Positions 38,601 to 53,640 of a stretch of DNA of 64,000 nt are shown here, one piece after another. The DNA is from Leptobrachium leishanense. Lineage: Eukaryota > Chordata > Amphibia > Anura > Megophryidae. The position numbers were made by a program, and so were the translations under genes. A model generated the notes under the pieces. That model was given only the letters and a program-made list of their open reading frames with translations. It had not been told where the DNA came from and ran no database searches. Position 1 is the first letter of the stretch; every line of letters begins with the position of its first letter. The stretch is taken from NCBI GenBank assembly GCA_009667805.1, contig CM019069.1:60939422-61003421 (forward strand), written 5' to 3'.

Positions 38601-39387
38601 GAGCAGAAGAAGAAGCAAGGGCTGTTATGGAAGAAGCTAGAAGGCAGGCCCAGTTGTTGGCCAAGTAAGTATATAAACATCAATGAAGATGGGAGATTGA
38701 GCTATGGTAATTCCACCAGAGATCTGTATTATGATATCCCCCTTTAGGCGCCATTTCTCTTATGTAACTTTTTAAACTCGTTATTCAGAACTGGAGTCAT
38801 ACATTTCTCCTATAAATGATGAACACACTTGCCATTATTCAAAGGATGGATCAAATACATTTGAGTGGATGAGTATTAGCCAGTATAATAAAGTTGCAGA
38901 GAAAGAATTCTAATTCCTGCTCCTGATAAATTCTAAATATTTTTATTTCCAAAATATTATAATTACAATCTAAATAAATAATTTAGTGTAGTGTTTCCCA
39001 ATAATGTATTCATTGACTTCCAAGAGGCCAGGTATGTCAGATATGTGAAGCACAGAACAGGTGATATGATTTGCTGCTCAATGATTGCAGGATTCAGTCT
39101 GTATTTCCCCAAGGTGATCCTTAAAATCTGGCCTGTTAGTGTTCCCTGAGGAAAGGGTTGGGAAGCATTGATTAGTGTATAAAACCAGTTGCTGTCACTC
39201 ATCACTTTGTTTTTTATTTCCATACAGACAAACAGCAGCATTAGAGGAACAACTGCAATTTAATCGTGGACTGTTGCAGGAATCTCTTGGCATGGACCAG
39301 ACTCAGGAAATTTCTCGACCTTGGGTTTTCTCGTACTTTGAATTTTTGGAGCTACTAGGCCTACCACTCCCTGTGGAAGGGGAATAA
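5553..39387 (+). CDS. KIAA2012: KIAA2012-like coiled-coil protein, 3' part, 14 exons in window
   Basis: Fourteen GT-AG exons join in phase into 715 codons ending in TAA at 39385-39387: 5553-5657, 7362-7496, 8439-8510, 11270-11350, 21955-22018, 25435-25617, 27777-27849, 33914-34070, 34527-34668, 35896-36275, 36771-36973, 38076-38248, 38445-38664, 39228-39387. The first exon here starts in phase 0 and has no start codon, so the 5' part is outside the window. The encoded protein is low-complexity, Lys/Glu/Ser-rich and probably disordered over the first ten exons. About 200 residues of Glu/Arg/Gln-rich coiled coil follow, then a short hydrophobic conserved tail ([20 protein letters not shown]). 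This architecture fits vertebrate KIAA2012 (DUF4670), a protein of unknown function; that name rests on overall recall of the family, not on an alignment. The exon joins are seen directly. Additional small exons could be missed. Confidence 0.7.
5658..6039. other. Intron, nothing recognised
   Basis: Part of the intron between the exons at 5553 and 7362; no repeat or RNA gene is evident. Confidence 0.5.
6040..6696. mobile_element. MITE with TTAA target site, about 657 bp
   Basis: Both ends read TTAA followed by (A)GGAACACT in inverted orientation, and the interior is non-coding. A second copy lies at 44089-44720. TTAA targets are used by piggyBac and Kolobok elements; no transposase is present to decide between them. 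Confidence 0.65.
6875..7042. mobile_element. Palindromic MITE, copy 1
   Basis: The arms 'gaggtgaaaagcaggagaat' and 'attctcctggttttcacctc' pair over most of the element around a short centre (near 'attctcccattt'). A second copy is at 8115-8275. Confidence 0.65.
7362..7496 (+). CDS. KIAA2012-like gene, exon 2 (phase 0-0)
   Basis: Acceptor 'ttactgtcacag', donor CCG|GTATGT. The 45 codons are acidic and proline-rich ([19 protein letters not shown]...). Confidence 0.6.
8053..8114. mobile_element. Left end of a family-Y MITE
   Basis: The sequence 'gggctaaattacaatcttc' followed by 'cgcaaacgttaacgc' matches the terminal inverted repeat at 4320. It runs directly into the palindromic MITE at 8115, and no matching right end is seen. 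Confidence 0.5.
8115..8275. mobile_element. Palindromic MITE, copy 2
   Basis: Same arms as 6875-7042, starting 'gtgaaaaccaggagaatg' and ending 'cctggttttcacctctctc'. The left arm is fused to a family-Y end. Confidence 0.6.
8439..8510 (+). CDS. KIAA2012-like gene, exon 3 (phase 0-0)
   Basis: Acceptor 'ttacctctacag', donor CTG|GTATGT. The 24 codons are Ser/Asp/Gln-rich ([19 protein letters not shown]). Confidence 0.55.
8511..9439. other. Intron, nothing recognised
   Basis: Only short open frames; no transposon end or exon that I can support. Confidence 0.45.
9440..10410 (+). mobile_element. 5'-truncated L2 LINE, 3' end
   Basis: Frame 9345-9671 contains the end of an L2 reverse transcriptase ORF (ISRIRPFL, then [19 protein letters not shown] and ARLIHLT). 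After a frame break the 3' region continues to a typical L2 tail, 'gtacagcgctacggaatatg', then 'ctttataaataaa' and an (aat)n tail at 10390-10408. The copy is dead: truncated and frame-shifted. Confidence 0.85.
9985..10245. repeat. 21-bp minisatellite in the L2 3' region
   Basis: About twelve copies of a 21-bp unit, 'ttgcagtccatcactctcacc', with variants. The unit length is a multiple of three, which creates spurious seven-residue repeats in open frames on both strands (for example GLQGESD on the minus strand). Confidence 0.85.
10411..11269. other. Intron, nothing recognised
   Basis: AT-rich intron sequence with no recognisable exon or element ends. Confidence 0.45.
11270..11350 (+). CDS. KIAA2012-like gene, exon 4 (phase 0-0)
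   Basis: Acceptor 'aatttttgttttag', donor TTG|GTCAGT. The 27 codons are acidic and Ser-rich ([17 protein letters not shown]...). Confidence 0.55.
11704..12288. mobile_element. Non-autonomous hAT, 585 bp
   Basis: The left end CAGAGGAGTAACTAG and the reversed right end CAGGGGCGTAACTAC are a hAT-style inverted repeat. The flanks CTCACTCT and CTCACACT form an 8-bp target duplication with one mismatch. The interior is non-coding, with repeated 'cacagagctccacagcaataaaa' type units about 62 bp apart (11880-12130). Confidence 0.7.
13082..13186. repeat. Long inverted repeat (hairpin)
   Basis: The arm 'gtgtgactgtgacaa..cccc' followed by 'gtgctgagcgcatgt' is mirrored by 'acatgcgctcagcac' followed by 'gggggttgtcacagtcacac', giving about 40-bp arms around an (AC)n loop. 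It lies inside the hAT at 12535. Confidence 0.8.
13390..16160. repeat. 18/21-bp minisatellite array, about 2.75 kb
   Basis: The basic units are 'gagctggggcatatccat' (18 bp) and 'gtgctgctggggcatatccat' (21 bp), well over a hundred copies in all. Both lengths are multiples of three and the consensus lacks stops in most frames, so open frames up to 502 codons appear on both strands. These are shadows, not genes. The variant 'gagcttgggc' recurs at 13701, 13977 and 14489 within longer shared blocks, so blocks of units have been duplicated. After about 15655 the units degenerate and include longer 'gagaggagctggggc' forms. Confidence 0.9.
16423..16789. other. Intron, nothing recognised
   Basis: AT-rich spacer between the nested DNA transposons and the CR1 3' end. 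Confidence 0.5.
16872..19658 (-). pseudogene. CR1 ORF2: endonuclease and reverse transcriptase, two stops
   Basis: One frame of 929 codons, close to the usual CR1 ORF2 length. The N-terminal AP-endonuclease-like domain shows [19 protein letters not shown] and [10 protein letters not shown]. The reverse transcriptase shows [25 protein letters not shown] and the catalytic CLYADDTKI; the CR1 C-terminal region with [13 protein letters not shown] follows. Two in-frame TAA codons between about 18195 and 18245 separate the domains, so this copy is inactive unless read through. The protein nicks target DNA and reverse-transcribes the LINE RNA. Confidence 0.85.
20181..20940. mobile_element. Non-autonomous hAT, 760 bp, inside CR1 ORF1
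   Basis: The ends TAGAGTTGTGCAC and (reversed) TAGGGATGTGTG are flanked by a perfect 8-bp duplication CTCAACAC (20173-20180 and 20941-20948). The interior is rich in 'ttcggttcg/ttcgtttcg' simple motifs and carries a 33-bp tandem array. Confidence 0.85.
20455..20662. repeat. 33-bp tandem array in the hAT
   Basis: About six units of the type 'gatacattgagatttctctg' plus 'gttttacaagaag'. The unit core is the same as part of dispersed tail motif T, so the array seems to have grown from a captured piece of that motif. Confidence 0.85.
21357..21954. other. Intron, nothing recognised
   Basis: Intron sequence between the CR1 5' side and the exon at 21955; no ORF or repeat is recognised. Confidence 0.5.
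21955..22018 (+). CDS. KIAA2012-like gene, exon 5 (phase 0-1)
   Basis: Acceptor 'ctctctttttgtag', donor CAG|GTACTA. 21 codons plus one base ([20 protein letters not shown]). Confidence 0.55.
22051..22185. mobile_element. Small hAT MITE, 135 bp
   Basis: Begins CAGGGCTG and ends CAGCCCTG. The flanks ATCTAAAC and ATCTAAAT form an 8-bp duplication with one mismatch. The centre contains 'ctgggagttgtagg', a motif common to several short hATs in this window. Confidence 0.75.
22728..23192. mobile_element. Harbinger-type MITE, 465 bp
   Basis: Ends GGCTAGCGTCAGACGAACGC and, reversed, GGCTAATGTCAGACGAACGC, as in the elements at 5097 and 30603. The right flank is TTA and the left flank TCA, so the target duplication is imperfect. 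Confidence 0.75.
23193..23726. other. Intron, nothing recognised
   Basis: No supported feature. Confidence 0.45.
23727..24890. mobile_element. Family-Y related DNA, split by a second MITE
   Basis: The left part (23727-23844, 'gcgttagcgcc', 'attacaatcctgacg') and the right part (24381-24890, 'ctaacgtattacaa', 'tagcgctaattaccg') resemble the family-Y element at 11501-16422. They are separated by a MITE at 23845-24380. The block 'ctatggagtcctatggactc' also matches the inverse of 11641-11663. Confidence 0.55.
23845..24380. mobile_element. MITE with AAGGAACACTCTAGGC ends, 536 bp
   Basis: The left end AAGGAACACTCTAGGC and the reversed right end AAAGGGATACTCTAGGC are inverted repeats. A TTAA-like flank lies on the right. 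The interior is non-coding, with a GC-rich part around 24180-24300. Confidence 0.65.
24891..25434. other. Intron with tail motif T (copy 2, minus)
   Basis: AT-rich intron. At 25275-25345 a minus-strand copy of dispersed motif T ('cccaggacatacttgaaaac' ... 'tccttcctgggaaaatcc') is followed by (aaat)n. Confidence 0.6.
25435..25617 (+). CDS. KIAA2012-like gene, exon 6 (phase 1-1)
   Basis: Acceptor 'atggattttctcag', donor CCAG|GTAACC. Completing the codon from exon 5 gives 61 codons rich in Ser, Thr, Gln and His ([19 protein letters not shown]...). Confidence 0.6.
25803..26660. mobile_element. Nested small hAT elements
   Basis: The outer element begins CAGGGGTCAGCAAGC and ends with the inverse of CAGGGGTCGGCAACT. 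It is split by an inner element at 25886-26529 whose ends, CAGGGCTCGACAAA and reversed CAGGGCTTGACAAA, are also hAT-like. Dispersed tail motif T (26531-26606) sits between the inner element and the outer right end. The target duplications are degenerate. Confidence 0.6.
26872..27005. mobile_element. Small hAT MITE
   Basis: Ends 'cagggatctcaaactc' and 'gaaattgagatccct' are inverted repeats, with an approximate 8-bp flank duplication (tccataat/tctataat). Confidence 0.6.
27006..27776. other. Intron, nothing recognised
   Basis: No supported feature. Confidence 0.45.
27777..27849 (+). CDS. KIAA2012-like gene, exon 7 (phase 1-2)
   Basis: Acceptor 'gtcatcccatag', donor AAT|GTGAGT. 23 whole codons ([20 protein letters not shown]), Lys/Thr/Gln-rich. 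Confidence 0.55.
27850..28766. other. Intron, nothing recognised
   Basis: No supported feature. A 'ccaagatggcggtgcc' motif near 28431 is not backed by any other promoter evidence. Confidence 0.4.
28767..29293. mobile_element. Tc1/mariner relic with transposase C-terminus
   Basis: The ends 'cactgcctggccaaaaagtc' and reversed 'cactggcaggacaaaaaaag' are inverted repeats next to TA. From 29039 to about 29194 (+) a frame reads [20 protein letters not shown] and continues to a stop, the C-terminal part of a Tc1-like DDE transposase. Most of the gene is deleted. Confidence 0.75.
29549..29616 (+). repeat. Dispersed tail motif T, copy 4
   Basis: 'attttaccaggaaggatac', then 'gagatttctctcgttttc' and 'gtatgtcctgg', preceded by an AT-rich tract. 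Confidence 0.65.
29897..30199. mobile_element. MITE with GTTCACACT ends, 303 bp
   Basis: The left end GGCCCCGTTCACACTAAGC and the reversed right end GTCGCGTTCACACTGAGC are flanked by TTA(A). The interior is unusual for its many palindromic 'tatcgcg/cgcgata' words. Confidence 0.7.
30923..32911 (+). CDS. Harbinger MADF-domain DNA-binding protein, two exons
   Basis: Exon 1 is 30923-31109 and exon 2 is 32163-32911 (acceptor 'catgttttgcag', donor CAGA|GTGAGT), joining in frame to 311 residues. The N-terminal part ([18 protein letters not shown], then [12 protein letters not shown], then [13 protein letters not shown] after the splice) is a MADF/Myb-like fold. In Harbinger elements this protein brings the transposase to the nucleus and to the element ends. 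The C-terminal half is Ser/Gln-rich, with a short helical segment [19 protein letters not shown]. The frame is intact, unlike the transposase. Confidence 0.85.
31200..33521 (-). pseudogene. Harbinger transposase, broken
   Basis: Exon 1 runs 33521 to 33226 and exon 2 from 32082 to 31200, with donor GCG|GTACGT and acceptor 'tgtcttctag'. The exon 1 side has [16 protein letters not shown]. Exon 2 begins [18 protein letters not shown] and carries the DDE motifs [25 protein letters not shown] and RYVECSFG. Damage: an in-frame TAA at 33435-33437, a one-base gain near 31828-31833 and a one-base loss near 31520-31528. The family protein cuts and rejoins the element at TWA sites. This copy cannot make it without repair. 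Confidence 0.85.
33914..34070 (+). CDS. KIAA2012-like gene, exon 8 (phase 2-0)
   Basis: Acceptor 'ttctttttaaag', donor ATG|GTCAGT. 52 whole codons after the split one, Glu/Lys/Met-rich ([17 protein letters not shown]...). Confidence 0.6.
34527..34668 (+). CDS. KIAA2012-like gene, exon 9 (phase 0-1)
   Basis: Acceptor 'ttttcttttgtaag', donor GTAG|GTAAG. 47 codons of a very basic, Lys-rich segment ([20 protein letters not shown]...). Confidence 0.65.
34669..35184. other. Intron, nothing recognised
   Basis: No supported feature before the L2 fragment. Confidence 0.45.
35185..35738 (-). mobile_element. L2 LINE 3' end, minus strand
   Basis: Starts with (att)n and 'tataaagcgccaacac', 'ccgcagcgctgtaca', the reverse of an L2 tail. 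It runs back to 'tgtaggtcagggtgagtag', which matches the inverse of the L2 at about 9675-9700. It ends exactly where the exon-like relic begins. Confidence 0.75.
35739..35850 (+). pseudogene. Relic duplicate of exon 10
   Basis: This segment repeats the exon at 35896, for example 'gacaggacaccatc' and 'gcaagacacggt', with about 85-90% identity over roughly 85 bp. The corresponding frame stays open ([18 protein letters not shown]...) but it lacks an acceptor, because the L2 fragment abuts it, and it ends in a stop. It looks like a partial tandem exon duplication that decayed. Confidence 0.75.
35896..36275 (+). CDS. KIAA2012-like gene, exon 10 (phase 1-0)
   Basis: Acceptor 'tttttatgtgtacag', donor GGG|GTAAGA. 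The largest exon, 127 codons: basic start ([18 protein letters not shown]), strongly acidic middle ([16 protein letters not shown]), then Thr/Ser-rich. Confidence 0.75.
36276..36770. other. Intron, nothing recognised
   Basis: No supported feature. Confidence 0.45.
36771..36973 (+). CDS. KIAA2012-like gene, exon 11, start of coiled coil (phase 0-2)
   Basis: Acceptor 'atctcggttctag', donor CCG|GTAAGT. 67 codons, nearly all Glu, Arg, Lys and Gln after [20 protein letters not shown], as expected of a long single alpha helix or coiled coil. Confidence 0.8.
36974..38075. other. Intron, nothing firmly recognised
   Basis: AT-rich. The part around 37370-37620 looks repeat-like but I cannot delimit an element. 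Confidence 0.4.
38076..38248 (+). CDS. KIAA2012-like gene, exon 12, coiled coil (phase 2-1)
   Basis: Acceptor 'atttacatttctag', donor ATAG|GTAATG. 57 whole codons of Gln/Glu/Arg/Lys coiled coil. Confidence 0.8.
38445..38664 (+). CDS. KIAA2012-like gene, exon 13, coiled coil (phase 1-2)
   Basis: Acceptor 'tttcacattttag', donor CCAA|GTAAGT. 72 whole codons continuing the Glu/Arg-rich coiled coil. Confidence 0.8.
38665..39227. other. Intron, nothing recognised
   Basis: Around 38985-39175 a partial repeat-like segment; no gene. Confidence 0.4.
39228..39387 (+). CDS. KIAA2012-like gene, last exon
   Basis: Acceptor 'atttccatacag'. Completes a Lys codon and encodes 51 further residues ending [13 protein letters not shown], then TAA. 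After the coiled coil this short tail with [13 protein letters not shown] is the most conserved-looking part and the best handle for identifying the family. Confidence 0.8.
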
Positions 39388-40086
39388 CTATCCCCCCTCC
39401 CCCACAGAGCTGTTACAACCAAAGGACATATTGTTAAGCTGTTATGCTTTCAATTAAAGGCAAATAAGCATATGCAATCATTAAAGGACACAAACATTAT
39501 AGAAATAGAGTTGAACACATACATAAAAAAATAGATCTAGCAAGTCCAAAAATGACTAATGTAATAAAACTAAATAAAATAAAAGATAGCTTCTGTTGCT
39601 TATTATTATATACGTTAAGGTATAAATGTTCATAGCATATTGTATGTTGCCACCACAATACAGTATGAATGCACCTGTCACACTTATTCCATTTTGGCGA
39701 TAGCATTGGCATTTTCACAATCTGAGGTCTAGTCAAAGCTGCCGATCATTACCTGTCACGTGAGATCAGAGCCGGCCTGTGGGAGGCAAGCAATGGTGGA
39801 GCCATGCATTGAGCTGTTCGGGAATTGGCTTTTCATTCATCTGCAAGACTAGGAGAGATGTCATCATGGAGGACAATCTGAAAATAACTTCTAAAGGTAT
39901 ATTCTGTTGTTCAGTGAAACTGGACACAGGCAAGATACACTAAATTGCAAAATAAGGTCAAAGTTTGCCCCCTCAGGATGAGTCCATCACAATAGATCAC
40001 AAGGATCTCTGCCCCAAACTATCTTCTCCAATGGAAGAAGAAAAATGCAACTATAGTGGTGTTTATTACAGAAACAGTCTATGCGC
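39388..40086. other. 3' UTR and intergenic sequence
   Basis: Several AATAAA-type motifs at about 39557-39585 could serve as the polyadenylation signal of the upstream gene. Nothing else is recognised. Confidence 0.5.
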
Positions 40087-40232
40087 CATAGAAACATAGA
40101 AAAATGTTGGCCGATAAGAACCTTTCAGCCCATCTAGTCTGCCCAATTACATGGATACTTAACCTGGATTTATCTTTTGTTTAGGATAGCCTTATGCCTA
40201 TCCCATGCCTGCTTAAATTCAATTACTATCAT
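40087..40232 (-). mobile_element. CR1 3'-end fragment
   Basis: Matches the 3' end of the CR1 at 16790 ('agaacctttc', 'gcccatctagtctgcccaa', 'tttatcttttgtttagg') in the same orientation. Confidence 0.85.
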
Positions 40233-40582
40233 GGCATTTAAAAACTACTGCTTGTACTGATAAGTCTTCCTCTGTTCAGCAGATTTATAGCAACATAAAT
40301 AATAGCTGCAGGGCAGCCATCAGAAATGATGGGGCCCCTTACTAAACCTCACGATGGGGCCCCCCAGGCCCCCCCCCTCAACCTCTAACAGCTTTTCTCC
40401 CCCTTCAAAAAAAAAAGGACATAACATAGCACCACAGCAATAAAACTCCCAGTAATGTGCAGTGTGTATTAGCTTATCACAGTATCCACAGCAATAAAAC
40501 TCACAGTAATGAGCGGTGTGTCTCAACATATCACAGAATCCACAGCAATAAATCTCACAGAAACGGGCTGTGTATGATGGCC

Positions 40583-40955
40583 TTTGGGTCTGGGTCTGGG
40601 CCTGGGCCCTGGGTCTGGTCCCTGGGACTGGGCCTTGGGGTCTGGTCCCTGAGGTCTGGTCCCTGAGGTCTGGGCCCTGGGGTCTGGTCCCTGGGGTCTA
40701 GCCTGGGCCCTGGTCTGGTCCCTGGGCCTTGGGGTCTGGGTCCTAGGATCTGGGCCCTGGGTCTGGGCCCTAGGGTCTGGGGTCTGGGCCCTGGCTCTGG
40801 GCCTTGGGGTCTGGGCCCTGGGTATGGGGTCTGGACCCTAGGGTCTGGGCCTTGGTGTCTGGGCCTTGGGGTCTGGGCCCTGGGTTTGGATCTAGGGGCC
40901 TGGGGTCTGGGTCTGGGCCCTGGGTCTTAGGGTCTGGGCCCTGGCTCACCACTCG
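40583..40955 (+). repeat. G-rich minisatellite, G-quadruplex-like
   Basis: Irregular units of 'gggtctgggccct' type. At 40586 four GGG runs separated by three bases each (gggtctgggtctgggcctggg pattern) meet the G-quadruplex rule on the plus strand. Confidence 0.75.
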
Positions 40956-41162
40956 CTGTCTTCTATCTTCTTTTCTTCTGTCTTCAGCTCTTCTTTTCTT
41001 CACCTTTTCTTTAATTTTCTTCTCTTCTTTTCTTCTGTCTTCTTCCTGGTCCCTCCAGCTCCGGCGCGCAGCTTCACTGAGTGGAGGGGCGGAGCCAAAG
41101 CAACGTGCTTGGGAGGCCCCTCACACGCTGCTTGGCCCCGCCCAGCCAGGAAGTGAAGCTGC

Positions 41163-41207
41163 CAGGAGCCGGAGGAGACACAGTGTCTCAGTCTCCTCCG
41201 GCTCCTG
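41163..41207. repeat. Perfect 17-bp hairpin
   Basis: 'caggagccggaggagac' (41163-41179) and its exact reverse complement (41191-41207) are separated by 11 bases inside the hAT. Confidence 0.85.
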
Positions 41208-41398
41208 CAGCAGCAGCAGGGACACAGCTCCGGATTCGGACTCATCGAGTCCGATACCGGAGCTGTTAAAGGGCGACGCCGCTGCCGTCGGGGGCCCGGG
41301 ATCCTCCCCCCAGGCCCCGGCGGCCCGGGCCCCCACCGGGCCCGGGCCCCTTACGGCAGTAATGGGCGTAATGCCCTGATGGCGGCCCTGAATAGCTG

Positions 41399-42800
41399 TA
41401 AAATAACCCATGTTGTAGAACAGGGGTACCCAAAATGTTGATTGCGACTTACCAATCAGGTAGACATGACGACTTCTGGTGCTCCGTTCTACAGGCGCAG
41501 ACAGACAGACATTATCTGAGTGCCGAACCTGTCAAGGAGCCTATCGCTGTCATGCCCAGCACAATGCCTCTTGTAGCTGTATCAGTCTCAGGTTCGTTGT
41601 ACTAGCCCCTTCATCAATATCGCGATGACGTAAAAAGTGCGGACAGTCTTTTCTACCCCTTCCTACACCGAAGAAGCTCCATTCTGCCCCACAATGCTTC
41701 ATTTGTGTTTTTTTTTTTAATATCTTGCATTGTATTACTTTGTATTTCTGTAACTGTAACACTTCAATGTTCTTGAACCCAGGACATACTTGAAAACGAG
41801 AGAAATCTCAATGTATCCTTCCTGGTAAAATCCTTTAAAAATAAATAAATAAATTCTGCCCCACGATGCTTCATTCTGCATAATTGTGGACGTGATAAAG
41901 CGAAGGAGAACCAGTGAGCTGAAACTGGGATTGCACAGGGAGCTCCCCCTCAATCTATGTGGAAGCTAGTGGGGCACGGGGGTTGGCATTGTGACCGAGA
42001 TAAGTCCAAATAATGACGTGGGCCTGTGTTAACTAGAAAAACTAAATGCGGGCAAAATTATTTAATGGCTGAAACGGGTCTGCAATGAATAAAATGGGGG
42101 CTGTTAAACGGCAAAATAAACTAAAGGGGGCTTAAATGTGAACATCTCCACCTTCGGACATGTCCCCTCCATGAAATGCTAATTTCATGGAAAGACGAAA
42201 AGATGGACAAAAAAATCTCATTTATGATGTAGGTAAAAATTAAATGAATATTTTAGATTTTCTTTATTTACTGTAACTAGTAATTACATAAAACTCTCCT
42301 TATTTAAAAACTGAGTAAGTTGGTCTGAAGAATAGCTGTCTGCAGAAAAGTTGCTTCTTAAATAATTTTTTTAAATTTAATATCACAAAAGAATGCTGAG
42401 TGGATTAATGGTGTCACATGCATTATGTTACAGGCCTGTAAGACACATTTACAAACACTCTCAATGACACACACTCTGTATACAGACACTTTCACACAGA
42501 TGCTGCAACTTATTATAGTGATACAGTGTATTGTGATAAAATGCCACACCAAGTGTCCATCATTTATAGTCAGACATTACCCTGTAGGGTGTGTATATAC
42601 AAATAGATATTGACCTTAGGTTGCTGCACAGTGGCAATATATATAGGAATATTGGCACTAACATAAACTGGTAATATAATGGGATCGAATAGGCATGTGA
42701 GGATCCTAAGAATCTGATAAAGGTGCTTGTTTATATTGTATTAAATCAACTTCTTATGCTGCCATTTAAAGCACATATTAAGACATTCTGCTGTTTTTTA
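41399..42800. other. Intergenic, with tail motif T copy 5
   Basis: At 41779-41851 (minus) there is a copy of dispersed motif T followed by (aaat)n. Nothing else is supported between the two genes. Confidence 0.5.
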
Positions 42801-42830
42801 ACATGGCGCCCGCATGGCACTAGGCGCCTG

Positions 42831-42850
42831 ATTGGAGCTGCCATGGCAAC
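42831..42850 (+). promoter_or_regulatory. Candidate RFX X-box with inverted CCAAT box
   Basis: 'gctgccatggcaac' (42837-42850) fits the palindromic RFX X-box (GYTRCC-RGYAAC type). ATTGG, an inverted CCAAT box, sits at 42831-42835. Both lie about 530 bp upstream of the kinase start codon, so they may belong to its promoter. The transcription start is not visible. Confidence 0.4.
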
Positions 42851-43036
42851 CCTGCCAAGAAACTAGCCTCACCTGAGCCAACTGCCACTGCTCTTGTACG
42901 CCTTCCAGCTGCAGAGAAGTGTTTTTTGGTAGTGTTTTTTGGCAATTTTTTCAAAGCGACTCAACGAGGAAGAAGAAGATTTACTGAAGATTGAAGACGA
43001 CATTCACCTGCATCCACCTGACGACTGAAAGAGACC

Positions 43037-43300
43037 AGATCCAGCTACATCCATCTGTAGACTGACGACGACATCCAGCTACATCCATCTGTAGACTGAA
43101 GACCACATCCAGCTACGACCATCTGTAGACTGAAGACGACATCCAGCTACATCCATCTGTAGACTGAAGACCACATCCAGCTACATTAAATTGTAGACTG
43201 ACGACGACATTCACCTGCATCCATCTAAAGACTGAATAAGACATCCATCTGTTTCCATCTAAAGACTGAAGAAGACGTCCATCTTCAGCCATCTAAAGAA
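43037..43300 (+). repeat. 34-bp tandem repeat in the kinase leader
   Basis: Units of 'catccagctacatccatctg' plus 'tagactgaagacga' start at 43072, 43106 and 43140, with more degenerate units on both sides. The array lies just upstream of the start codon, in the presumed 5' UTR. Confidence 0.8.
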
Positions 43301-43375
43301 AAAAAAAAGAGATTTCACCTGTATCCATCTGTTTTCTTCTAGAGCCTGAAGAAGACGTCCTTCTGCATCCGGAGA

Positions 43376-52612
<9,237 letters not shown>

Positions 52613-53044
52613 AAGTCACCGCTGTCATGTCCGTCATGAAGACCACCATCACCGTCATCACCAGCATCACAAACATCATCATCCATATCAACGCCATAAC
52701 AAAGATCATCGCCATTAGTGCCATCACCAGCAACATCAACCTCATAAACATTAAATCATCATCCACATCCATAACATCATACTCCTCAACAACATCAAAT
52801 TCATCATCCACAACATCATAAGCCACAACAATTTCAGCATCATAAATCAATAACATAAAAGACCTTGTTTCTCCTGTGTTTTCCCAGTGTAAGATCATAC
52901 CCCAGTCCACAGCATTTTGAAACATCTGCATCTGCCTCTCTTAATGCGACATCCTGGATATTGCCATGAAGGTAAGTGGAATTATATTATAATGTTAACA
53001 ACTAAGAATGAAAGAATGGGAGTTGGAGGGATTTATTGTGGACT
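52613..53044. other. 3' region with (CAT/ATC)-rich tract
   Basis: 52613-52860 is a low-complexity catcac/aacatc tract, which explains the open frames on both strands here. ATTAAA near 52752 is a weak candidate polyadenylation signal. Confidence 0.5.
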
Positions 53045-53640
53045 GTGGTTAACCCCTTCACTACCAAGTGATTTTTCGAAAGAACCATAGTCAGAACCAG
53101 TGGTTTTTTTGTAAAATCATTTTAAAATTAATTATAAAAGAAATATTTGAGCTTATACCAATTGTATTTCTTATTGTAAATAACCTATTTTGGCCAGTAG
53201 ATGATGCCATCTACTGCCAAATTGAGTTACAGAGGTTTGAGCAGCAAGTCTGTGAATACATATTTTCGACTGAAACCCCTGGAAGGCTGAGTTTTAGCTT
53301 TTTGGATAAAGGGATCCCCTTCATTCAGAAGACTAAATCAGCCTATTGTGACACCTACCGGAGGGGCAGGGAATACTCAGTCCCCCGAGACAATTGAAAA
53401 TTCCATTTATTGTCATGGTGGCAAGACGATCCCTTTACAACCAAGAGCCAGTGAGTAGTGAGAAAAAGTGGGTTTGGAGAGGGTGGTCTCACTACTCACC
53501 GGCTTCTTGTTTAAAAAGAGGAAAAAACACTACATACCCGAGTGCGAATAATAATTATACATGGTGTGAATACCTGTCACAGGTGAGCAAGGAACTAAAC
53601 CCAATATTCAGTGAAACAAAAAACAAATAGAATACAAGGG
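53045..53640. repeat. Interspersed repeat R2, copy 1
   Basis: 'attcagaagactaaatcagcc', 'agtgggtttggagagggtgg' and 'ctcactactcaccggc' recur at 57365-57725, 57925-58285 and 58480-58705. No coding function. Confidence 0.6.

Larger units (their letters stand above)
40309..41390. mobile_element. Non-autonomous hAT, 1082 bp, GC-rich
   Basis: Ends CAGGGCAGCCATCAG and reversed CAGGGCCGCCATCAG. A perfect 8-bp duplication AATAGCTG lies at 40301-40308 and 41391-41398. The interior has a G-rich minisatellite (40583-40955), a (tcttctt)n pyrimidine tract and a GC-rich 3' part with a hairpin. The 191-codon open frame within is not a convincing gene. Confidence 0.85.

Noticed and set aside
40804..41379. 191-codon GC-rich frame
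   Set aside because: It lies wholly inside a non-autonomous hAT and consists of repeat and GC-rich low-complexity sequence.
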